This document shows, one piece after another, positions 8,946 to 15,919 of a DNA stretch of 42,572 nucleotides. The notes under the pieces were generated by a model. It saw only the letters and a program-made list of their open reading frames with translations, searched no databases and had not been told where the DNA came from. Position 1 is the first letter of the stretch, and the number at the start of each line of letters is the position of its first letter. The DNA is taken from positions 1 through 42,572 of the forward strand of contig NZ_DATCTO010000100.1 of NCBI RefSeq assembly GCF_036567905.1. The letters are read 5' to 3'. The position numbers and the translations under genes are program-made. Origin of the DNA: Candidatus Binatus sp. Its GTDB lineage: Bacteria; Desulfobacterota; Binatia; Binatales; Binataceae.

Positions 8946-10731
8946 ATCCGGGCTTCATACCGCGGGCGCCGCCGCCGAGTCATGGCTCGAGGTGATCGAC
9001 TCCGATTCTCCCGTGCTCCTGATTACGCCGCACGGCGGCCGCGCCGAGCCGCGCACGCGCTCGATCCCCAATCCCAAGGTCAACGACCTGCATACCGCCG
9101 ACATCACCCGCGGACTGGCGGCGCGACTTGGCGCGTCGGCGCTGATCAACGTCGCGATGGATCGCAATCGGCTCGACTGCAACCGCCTCTCGCAAATAAT
9201 CGAACGCTCGCCGTGGCTGCTCGAAATGATCGCGGATCGGGTCGGCGCAATCGTCGCGCGTCATGGCCGCGTCACGGTGCTGCTGATCCACGGATGGAAC
9301 ATTATCGAGCCGCGCCTCGATTTCGGACTCGGACTGCGAAATTCAGGCGGCGAGCTGCGCCCGCCCGGTTCCGCTTGTGTCTCGGCCAGCGACGATTTCA
9401 TCAACGGCCCGCTCGCCGGACTCGCCGACCGCCTGCATCATCATGGAATCAAGCCGACCTATGGCATGCGTTACCCGGGCGGCGGCCTGCAAAACCTGTT
9501 GCAGGCATTCACCGCGCGTCATCGCCAAAGTTCCAACGCGCCGCTCAGATCGATTTCCGAAACTGCCGCCAACGGCGTCATCGATGCGGCCCAACTCGAA
9601 TTGTCGGTCTCGATCAGGATGCCCGGCGAGTTGCGCACCCGATGCGAAGACGCCATCGCCCAGGTTTTTTCGGCAAACGGCGCCGATTCGCACGCTCCGC
9701 GCACACCGCTGGTTGTAAATCGCGCGCCGCGCCCGCCAGTCGCCAGATCCAAAATCGGCGCGGCCGGATCGGTCGCGGCGCCCGAACGCGTCGGGATCGA
9801 ATTCTACGACCCGGCGGCGCGTATCGGCGCGATGGCGAGCTTCGACCTCGGCGGCGCCGCCGGGGGCGCGCGAATCATGATGCTGTTCGATCGCCATCGC
9901 GCAGCATTATTCACTGCCGAAGGCCGGCCGACTCGTTCCAGCGGCGCCATCACTCACGGTCCGCTCTCGCTCAGGCGCGAGGGCAAGTCGATCGTGCTCG
10001 CGTTCCGCGGACCCGCCGTGATCGTGCCCGACGCTACCGCGTATCTGAGCATCGAACGCGCGCTGGCCTCGGGCCGGCTCGACGGCGGCACCGAAGTTAA
10101 CGCGCGTTTCGAAATCGATGACGCTGGCGGTCAGTTCGACTTCGACCGGATTCTGTCCTCGCCCGGCGCCGCGCAGGACCGTGCGTCATCGAGCGCTTCA
10201 TTCGGGCGAATTTCGGGACGGGTTTGCATCGACGGCGCCGCACGGACGGTCAACGGGTTTGCCCGCGCGGGAATGTCGTTCACCGGACTGGGACCGGGTA
10301 ACTTCACCGCGCGCCGGATGATTTGGGCGTGTTTCGACGATAAAGATGCGCCGCGTGCGCTCGAAGCCCGCTCGGTTGCGACACGCGATGCGCTGCCGGC
10401 CCGGACCGCCAGGATTCTCAGCGCCGGCGGTTGGTCGCCGTGCGCGCTCGGCGATCTCACGATCGATACGACATCGGTCGAGCAACCGCCGCATCGCATT
10501 TTCGCGTCGTTGACGCGCCCGGATGGATCGTCATGCGAACTGGAGGGCAGTGTCGAATGCTTTATTCCGCTCTCGCGCCCGGGGCCCGGCCATTCGCGCA
10601 TCTACACCTCGCTTGGATTCGCGAGCTTCCGCATCGGCGCCCATCGCGGGGCCGGGATGTTTGAATATTCGCACGTCGCCGACTCGGCGCCGACCCCGGC
10701 CGATGATAATGACGATTCGGATTCGGATTGA
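8938..10731 (+). CDS. N-formylglutamate amidohydrolase-like N-terminal domain plus unknown C-terminal domain
   Basis: A 597-residue protein, last in the lipid operon. The start chosen is ATG at 8938, which overlaps the transferase stop; the frame is open further upstream but no better start is seen. The N-terminal 240 residues resemble N-formylglutamate amidohydrolases, zinc-type hydrolases: TPHGG at 30-34 (H32), NDLHTAD at 49-55, DRNRLDCNR at 75-83, IHGW, and a late QLELSVSIR strand. The C-terminal 330 residues form a separate beta-rich region with repeated Gly-rich strands and an SGRVCIDGAARTVNGF-type segment, vaguely like AttH/CrtC lipocalin-type proteins. It ends in an acidic tail rich in D and S. 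No signal peptide is visible. Its role in the lipid pathway is unknown; amide hydrolysis is the family expectation. Confidence 0.65.
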   Translation: MPESGLHTAGAAAESWLEVIDSDSPVLLITPHGGRAEPRTRSIPNPKVNDLHTADITRGLAARLGASALINVAMDRNRLDCNRLSQIIERSPWLLEMIADRVGAIVARHGRVTVLLIHGWNIIEPRLDFGLGLRNSGGELRPPGSACVSASDDFINGPLAGLADRLHHHGIKPTYGMRYPGGGLQNLLQAFTARHRQSSNAPLRSISETAANGVIDAAQLELSVSIRMPGELRTRCEDAIAQVFSANGADSHAPRTPLVVNRAPRPPVARSKIGAAGSVAAPERVGIEFYDPAARIGAMASFDLGGAAGGARIMMLFDRHRAALFTAEGRPTRSSGAITHGPLSLRREGKSIVLAFRGPAVIVPDATAYLSIERALASGRLDGGTEVNARFEIDDAGGQFDFDRILSSPGAAQDRASSSASFGRISGRVCIDGAARTVNGFARAGMSFTGLGPGNFTARRMIWACFDDKDAPRALEARSVATRDALPARTARILSAGGWSPCALGDLTIDTTSVEQPPHRIFASLTRPDGSSCELEGSVECFIPLSRPGPGHSRIYTSLGFASFRIGAHRGAGMFEYSHVADSAPTPADDNDDSDSD

Positions 10732-10740
10732 GGCGCGGAG

Positions 10741-11685
10741 CTAGGCGGGCGTATCGGCTGCGCGAGTGCGCGCGGCGACCATCGCTTCAACCCGGTCCGC
10801 GATATCGGCTAGCGCTTTGCCGGTCGGCGTGGAGCCGTACTCGCGAACGAACAGCACGCCGCGATCGCTGCTGTCGGCAAGCCGCGGTTCAAACGCGAGC
10901 CGCGCCAGGATTGGCACCGCCGCCTCGCGTGCGACTCCATGGAGATCGCCGTCGGGCCATAGCGGCCGAACTGCGCGGCATCCGTCGCAGTTGAAGCCGG
11001 CCATATTCTCCACGATGCCGATGATCGGCGCGCCGATCGCGCGGCCGATTTTTATCGCGTGGCGCGCGGCGATGGTGTCCTGTGCGGACGGAAGACTGAG
11101 CAACAGAACGCCGTCAAGCGCTGCGATCGACGCCACCGAGTACAATCGATCGAGGCCGGTCGCCAGATCGATGATCAAAAAATCGACGCTCCCGAACTGC
11201 GCTTGCGCCAGGATTCGCCTCAGCGCTTGGCGATAGCTCAGTTCCGCGGGCCGCGTCGAGGCAGGCGCAACCGGCTCGCCGTCGTTGTTGCCGTTGCTCT
11301 GATCGTAATCATCCACAAAGCTGATCGGTGGCGCCTCGCCGCCGGGAAGCTGATCGCTGGAAACTATTTGCAACCCATGCGGCCCCGCAGCCGGCTCGAT
11401 TCCTTCGATCATCGGGTAGCCCCGCTGCGGTTTCATCCCGAGCATCGCCGCGACACTGGGCGAATTCAGGTCCGCATCGACGATCGCAACCTTGCGGCCT
11501 TTCATCGCCAACGCCGCCGCGATATTCACGGCGAGCATGCTCTTGCCGACCCCGCCCCGAGCGCTTGCCAGGGCAATCGTCGCGCCGACGCCGGAAAGAT
11601 TGGTGCGTATCCGCTGGCGAGCGTCGGCTAAATCGACGGATGGTCCAACGGATCCATCGCTTTCAATATCGGAAAATATCCTCAT
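10741..11685 (-). CDS. Mrp/NBP35-type ATP-binding protein (P-loop, ParA-like)
   Basis: A 314-residue P-loop ATPase of the Mrp/MinD superfamily, typically a carrier or scaffold for iron-sulfur cluster transfer in the cytoplasm. The deviant Walker A is ARGGVGKSMLAVN (GGVGKS at 44-49), followed by VAIVDADLNSPS, the switch DFLIIDLATG, and a CxxC pair in NMAGFNCDGC that binds the cluster in Mrp proteins. The start taken is ATG 11685 (MRIFSD). An earlier in-frame start at 11823 would translate the palindromic repeat (MQGSPLP) and is rejected. An acidic, N-rich insertion lies near residues 135-150. It converges with the lipid operon, leaving nine bases between the two stops. Confidence 0.82.
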   Translation of the reverse strand: MRIFSDIESDGSVGPSVDLADARQRIRTNLSGVGATIALASARGGVGKSMLAVNIAAALAMKGRKVAIVDADLNSPSVAAMLGMKPQRGYPMIEGIEPAAGPHGLQIVSSDQLPGGEAPPISFVDDYDQSNGNNDGEPVAPASTRPAELSYRQALRRILAQAQFGSVDFLIIDLATGLDRLYSVASIAALDGVLLLSLPSAQDTIAARHAIKIGRAIGAPIIGIVENMAGFNCDGCRAVRPLWPDGDLHGVAREAAVPILARLAFEPRLADSSDRGVLFVREYGSTPTGKALADIADRVEAMVAARTRAADTPA

Positions 11686-11804
11686 TGGCCGGTTGCTGAC
11701 ATCCTGACGCAGCGATCGTACCAATCGTTGACAACTGCGGCTGCCGTGCAAGCTGTCGCGCTTAGGATGACTGGTTTGGGCAGCGCGGTAAACAATCCCC
11801 GCCG

Positions 11805-11885
11805 GCAGGGGTGACCCCTGCACCCGGTATTAAAACAAAGATGCGGGCGGAGTTTATCCCGAGTACTCGAGGGGCCCTGTTAGAA
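11805..11885 (-). repeat. Intergenic palindromic repeat, copy 2 (full unit, minus orientation)
   Basis: Read on the minus strand: TTCTAACAGG (11885-11876), a 30-base variable stretch, CCGCATCT, TTTTAATACCGGG and the palindrome GCAGGGGTCACCCCTGC (11821-11805). Copies at 33279 and 34932 carry the same parts in the same order. It fills the gap between the DksA-like gene and the Mrp gene. The rest of that 274-base gap shows nothing I can name. Confidence 0.8.
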
Positions 11886-11959
11886 CTTTTTTTGTATCGT
11901 CCGCAGCGCAGCGAAGGATCTCGCGCGCCAGCGCGTGTCGCTCCAGCACCAACACCCGG

Positions 11960-12412
11960 CTACGCGCTCTCGTCGTCAGCGTCGGTCGAACCTACTTTGC
12001 GGTAGGTATTGCGCTCGTCGTCGAATCGCCGCTGCGATTTCGCCTCGCGCTCCTGGTCCTGCTGACAATCCCGGCACAGGCGCGAAAATGGCATCGCCTC
12101 GAGCCGTTCCTCGGCGATCTCCAGTCCGCAGGACTCGCAATCGCCGTAGGCGCCGTCGTCGAGACGCTCGAGCGCGTCGTCGATCTGCTTGAGCTTGACC
12201 CGTTCGCGGTCCGACAGGATGAAGTTGATCTCGCGGTCGCGCTCTTCGGACGCGAGGTCGTAGGTGTCCATGCCCTCGTCCTTGTTGGTCTCGCGTTCGG
12301 CCCGCACTTCGGAATCGATCTCGCCGAGCAGTTTGGTTTTCGCTTCCAGCAGTTGTTCGCGCATTTTGGCAAGGAACTTCTTTCGGTTTGCGGCAACTGG
12401 TGTTTTAGCCAT
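11960..12412 (-). CDS. DksA/TraR-family C4 zinc finger protein
   Basis: A 150-residue protein with an N-terminal coiled coil (about residues 10-85) and a C4 zinc finger made by C92, C95, C113 and C116. This is the DksA/TraR layout: the coiled coil enters the RNA polymerase secondary channel, and DksA itself helps ppGpp tune transcription. The start is ATG 12412 (MAKTPV), with GGGAG about 11 bases upstream. It follows rimO on the same strand by 22 bases and is probably co-transcribed with it. The C-terminus is acidic and rich in D, E and S. Whether it is the main DksA or a paralogue (TraR/YbiI/YocK type) cannot be told from this window. Confidence 0.88.
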   Translation of the reverse strand: MAKTPVAANRKKFLAKMREQLLEAKTKLLGEIDSEVRAERETNKDEGMDTYDLASEERDREINFILSDRERVKLKQIDDALERLDDGAYGDCESCGLEIAEERLEAMPFSRLCRDCQQDQEREAKSQRRFDDERNTYRKVGSTDADDESA

Positions 12413-12434
12413 TGAATTTGCGACTCCCGGTATA

Positions 12435-13775
12435 TTAAACGGCCGCGCCGGCGACGGTTGCGTGCAGGTCGTAGCTGAGCGCCTTGTCGATTCTTGCGCG
12501 CACGAACTCGCCCGCCTCCGCATCGCCCGCAAGAAATACGCAGCCATCGATTTCCGGCGCTTGACCCGACGTTCGCCCGCGCAGCCGCGTGACGCGTCCG
12601 GGCATCGGACCCTCGACCAGGACCTCGATTTCGCGTCCGACCAGGCCGCGATTCCTGGCCAGGGAAATTTCCGCCTGCGTCGCCATCAAGCTGGCCCGCC
12701 GCGCGCGCTTGACCCGCTCGGGCACCTGGTCCGGCAGGTTGTAGGCGGCAGTATTCTCTTCGCGCGAGTAGGTAAACACTCCCACGCGATCGAACTGCTC
12801 ATCGCGAACAAAATCCACCAGCCGCTCGAAGGCGGCGTCAGTCTCGCCGGGGAAGCCGACGATAAAGGATGTCCGCAGCACGACGCCCGGGATGCGCTCG
12901 CGCACGCGGTCGAGCAGCTTGACCAATGCCGCGCCCGAGCGCTCGCGGCGCATCGCCCGCAGCATCGCATCGTCGGCGTGCTGCAATGGCATGTCGATGT
13001 ACTTGACGACCTTGGGCAGCTCTGCGATTGCGTCGAGCAACTCGGCGCTCACGAAATTCGGATAGCAGTAGAGCAGCCGTATCCAGCGCAGCTCGTCGAT
13101 CCTCGAGAGTTCCCGCAGCAACGCCGCCAGCGACGACGGCTCATCGAGGTCGCGGCCGTAGGCGGTCAAATCCTGCGCGATCAAATTGATCTCGCGAACC
13201 CCGGCGGCCGCCAGCGTGCGCGCCTCGGCGACCAGGTCAGCCAGCGGGCGGCTCTCATGCAGGCCGCGAATCTTGGGGATAATGCAAAACGCGCACTTAT
13301 GATTGCAGCCTTCGGAAATCTTCAAGTAAGACGTGAAGAAATTGCCCGTCGTGATTCGCGGGATTGCCGACGTCGGCAGCAGATGCGCCGCGCCGGCATA
13401 CGGAATCGGCCGCATCTCGGGCGCTTCGGTGCGCCGCAGCAGCTCGGGCAGATCGAGGAAGTTGCCGGTGCCGACGAACACGTCCACTTCCGGCATCGTG
13501 GCGGCGAGTTCGGCGGCGTAGCGCTGCGACAAACATCCCGCAACCACCAGCCGCTTGCCGCAACCGCGCTGCTTGACCTCGGCCGCTTCGAGGATTGCGT
13601 CGATCGATTCCTTCTTCGCCGCCTCGATAAACGCGCAGGTGTTCACCAACAGCACTTGCGCCTCTTCGGGGTCCAGCGTGATCTCGAATCCCGCCGAGGT
13701 CAGCGCGCCAAGCATCAGCTCGCTGTCGGCGAGGTTCTTGGGGCATCCAAGCGTGAGTAAGTGAACTTTTTCCAT
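12435..13775 (-). CDS. rimO: Ribosomal protein S12 methylthiotransferase RimO
   Basis: A 446-residue radical SAM methylthiotransferase that puts a methylthio group on an aspartate of ribosomal protein S12. The N-terminal UPF0004 domain holds the first cluster ligands C11 (LTLGCPKN), C47 (NTCAF) and C81 (AGCLSQ). The radical SAM core has CNHKCAFC (C157, C161, C164). A TRAM domain ends the protein (about 380-440). LGCPKN rather than the MiaB form, and the length, favour RimO over MiaB. The start is ATG 13775 (MEKVHLL); a longer reading from 13835 has no conserved sequence. It is followed by the DksA-like gene, and a hairpin separates it from lolA upstream. Confidence 0.95.
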   Translation of the reverse strand: MEKVHLLTLGCPKNLADSELMLGALTSAGFEITLDPEEAQVLLVNTCAFIEAAKKESIDAILEAAEVKQRGCGKRLVVAGCLSQRYAAELAATMPEVDVFVGTGNFLDLPELLRRTEAPEMRPIPYAGAAHLLPTSAIPRITTGNFFTSYLKISEGCNHKCAFCIIPKIRGLHESRPLADLVAEARTLAAAGVREINLIAQDLTAYGRDLDEPSSLAALLRELSRIDELRWIRLLYCYPNFVSAELLDAIAELPKVVKYIDMPLQHADDAMLRAMRRERSGAALVKLLDRVRERIPGVVLRTSFIVGFPGETDAAFERLVDFVRDEQFDRVGVFTYSREENTAAYNLPDQVPERVKRARRASLMATQAEISLARNRGLVGREIEVLVEGPMPGRVTRLRGRTSGQAPEIDGCVFLAGDAEAGEFVRARIDKALSYDLHATVAGAAV

Positions 13776-13803
13776 GACAGAACCGGGAAAACTTACGGGG
13801 CTT

Positions 13804-13850
13804 TTAAAAATACCTGTCGCATACAGCCGAGGCAATCGCGCCTCGATGCG
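13804..13850 (-). terminator. Terminator-like hairpin downstream of lolA
   Basis: On the minus strand, CGCAT and CGAGGC pair with GCCTCG and ATGCG around a six-base loop (inner stem 13828-13833 with 13840-13845, outer 13818-13822 with 13846-13850), with a five-base bulge on one side. AGGTATTTTTAAAA follows. It would end the lolA transcript before rimO. Confidence 0.5.
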
Positions 13851-13888
13851 TCATCGCGGCGATTGTAGTTTTCGGGTTTTCTTGAGCG

Positions 13889-14566
13889 TCATGGCGAAGC
13901 CGGCGCCGTCACGACATCCGCGCCCGCCGGCGCCTTGAATGCGAAAATCGAATCGGGCAGTTCCACATTATCATGAACGTCGCTGAAGTCGATCCTGGTC
14001 GTGTCGCCGAGCTGGTCGGTAAGCGTCAGCCTGATCAAATTGTAAGTCTTCGGATCGAGTCCGACTTCAATTTTGTAGCCGCCCGCCTTCGCCTCGAGGA
14101 TCAAATCGATGAGACCGGTGGGCGTCGGGGGAGTTGCGAATGCGGCCTTGAAGTCGCGGTTGATATTGCCGATTCCGAGCAGGAACGACGTCGCGCTGCT
14201 CGATTTGAGCGCCTGCTTGAGCGGGGTTTCGACGACCTGGTTAAGATCCGGATCGTAGCTGTAGAGCGTCTCGCCGTCGCTGACGATCGTTTGCACTTCC
14301 GGCGCCGCGAACTCCCAGCGCATGCGTCCGGGCTTGCGAAATGAAACCGTGCCCTGACGTTTGCGTTTCGGCGCGCCGACGGTCGCGATCTCTTCGCTGA
14401 ATTTCGCCGAGAATGACTCCGTGTCGCGGTAATGACGCTGCAGGCGATCCAGCACATGCTTCAACTCTTTGCTGACGGGGGGACCAGACGGCGCAATCGT
14501 CTCCGATCGAGCGGGCGCAGCGGTGACGAGCATCATCAGGATCGCAGGAAGGATCGCTTTCCACAT
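13889..14566 (-). CDS. lolA: Outer-membrane lipoprotein carrier protein LolA
   Basis: A 225-residue periplasmic chaperone that takes lipoproteins from the LolCDE complex to the outer membrane. The signal peptide is residues 1 to about 21, with a hydrophobic core ILPAILMMLVTAAPA. The mature part has the LolA pattern: an early helix with LDRLQRHYRDTESFSAKFSEE, then beta strands GTVSFRKPGRMRWEF and a SDGETLYSYDPDLNQV turn. The length is typical. It reads in the same direction as ftsK, but an unrelated gene (14656-15828) lies between them. In E. coli ftsK and lolA are direct neighbours. Its presence shows a true outer membrane. Confidence 0.93.
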   Translation of the reverse strand: MWKAILPAILMMLVTAAPARSETIAPSGPPVSKELKHVLDRLQRHYRDTESFSAKFSEEIATVGAPKRKRQGTVSFRKPGRMRWEFAAPEVQTIVSDGETLYSYDPDLNQVVETPLKQALKSSSATSFLLGIGNINRDFKAAFATPPTPTGLIDLILEAKAGGYKIEVGLDPKTYNLIRLTLTDQLGDTTRIDFSDVHDNVELPDSIFAFKAPAGADVVTAPASP

Positions 14567-14655
14567 ATTTTCATCATCAGGCAGGTGAGGGTGTTTTGTT
14601 TGGGACGAAATCTGCGCGACGCGCCTTCACGCCTCTTCAGTTCCAATCTCGATCA

Positions 14656-15828
14656 CTACACCGCGTAGTCCTTGTTAATTCTTCCTCGCTGCGAATTGCC
14701 TCGCAACTGTTGGGCCCACCAGAACGACCCAGTGATTTTTCCGAACATCGGGGCGGACTCGTCGTATGTTTTGAAGTGGCCTCGACAGATGTGTAACGCA
14801 CGCATCGCGCTTCCTTTCGCCTCGCCCTCTAATGTACGGCGAAGGATCTCGCGCATCGGATCGATTTCAAGCGTGTAGAACTTCTGAATCGCCGGACGAT
14901 TCTGCTTCTGATATTGCCGTTGTTTTTTTTCCGGAACGTGTTCCTCAACCAAGCGGACGTTCTTACAGTGGCAGAGGGCAAGCGCCATCCAGACTTCTGC
15001 AGAGAACCCGGTAAACTGTCGATGATCCATGAGCGCGTTGTGCTCCTGCTCGCACGTTTCAAACCAGCTACCGTGAGAAAACATGCCCTTTCGCATAACC
15101 GCGTCGAGGAACTTCCAGTGATTCGGACTATGCATATTGGAGTCGCCATCGCGAAGCAGGGTACACTCTGCACGGTGGCGCGCGATTCGCGAGAATATCT
15201 CCGCATCGCTGGGCATGGCTTGACGCCCATTAATGATTTCGACGATTGTTTCTCGCGAGTATCCGGCTTCCGCGAAGAGTCGTGCGACCCCAAGCGGCCA
15301 TCCTTCAAGGTTATAGGCTTTGGGCCGGTTTAGTCCGTAGGCTCTGGGGCCAATTGACATCCGATACTCCGGTGAGGCATCTGGATGACCGACAAGCCAC
15401 GCGTCTTTTTCGGCCTCCCACCGGCCTTGCGCGTCGAGGTGCAAAAGGGTCGCGCTTGCATAGCCTCCACCTGCCCCCCGGGGAAGGTCGAAGCAGAACG
15501 CCGCGACTGAAAATCCGGCGTCTTTGCGACGTGAGGTAAACAGCAGCGCGGCCATATCGCTATCCGAGCTGTGACGGGGATCGTCGCTGGGGTCGATCCA
15601 CTGAACGAAGCAGACGGGCCAAGGCGGCACGATACAGGGCAGAACCGGTAGCGTTTGGTTTTGGTCGGGCCCTAAGGGGCCCAAAGTCTTGGTATGGAGG
15701 TGCACTGCCCTCAGCACAGCGTCTCCCGGTATCTCTACCTCGCCTCTCCATTCGCTAATCAAGTCTTTCGGCCACCACTCCCATGGTCGGACCCCAAAAC
15801 TCCGGATCAGCCGATCAATAGTGCGCAA
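14656..15828 (-). CDS. Hypothetical protein with AcrVA2-like C-terminal motif, likely acquired
   Basis: A 390-residue protein of unknown function. The start is TTG 15828, supported by a perfect AGGAGGT (15843-15837) eight bases upstream. There is no signal peptide or membrane segment; it is rich in Trp, His and Cys. The last 50 residues hold a distinctive block, LHICRGHFKTY, then FGKITGSFWW, then LRGN and a terminal KDYAV. I associate such a block with phage and mobile-element proteins, and it recalls the HIRRGH...W...R end of the anti-CRISPR AcrVA2. That link is from memory and weak. Base composition is visibly lower in GC (near 55 per cent by eye) than the flanking genes, which suggests transfer. 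It sits between ftsK and lolA. No partner genes accompany it. Confidence 0.6.
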   Translation of the reverse strand: MRTIDRLIRSFGVRPWEWWPKDLISEWRGEVEIPGDAVLRAVHLHTKTLGPLGPDQNQTLPVLPCIVPPWPVCFVQWIDPSDDPRHSSDSDMAALLFTSRRKDAGFSVAAFCFDLPRGAGGGYASATLLHLDAQGRWEAEKDAWLVGHPDASPEYRMSIGPRAYGLNRPKAYNLEGWPLGVARLFAEAGYSRETIVEIINGRQAMPSDAEIFSRIARHRAECTLLRDGDSNMHSPNHWKFLDAVMRKGMFSHGSWFETCEQEHNALMDHRQFTGFSAEVWMALALCHCKNVRLVEEHVPEKKQRQYQKQNRPAIQKFYTLEIDPMREILRRTLEGEAKGSAMRALHICRGHFKTYDESAPMFGKITGSFWWAQQLRGNSQRGRINKDYAV

Positions 15829-15919
15829 CGGAGCAGACCTCCTGTCTTAGAACGTTCGTAACATTCCACCTCTAAAGGAAATCCCCTTACTTCAGATGAA
15901 CCTCGCACGTCGCCGCCGC

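Noticed and set aside
11685..11823. N-terminal extension of the Mrp-type protein starting MQGSPLP
   Set aside because: It translates the palindromic repeat, as does a similar MQGSALP extension before the APH-type gene. Such peptides are artefacts of the repeat.
11871..11891. T-run after GGGGCCCT as a terminator on the + strand
   Set aside because: The preceding palindrome has no loop, and no + strand gene ends nearby. It belongs to the edge of repeat copy 2.
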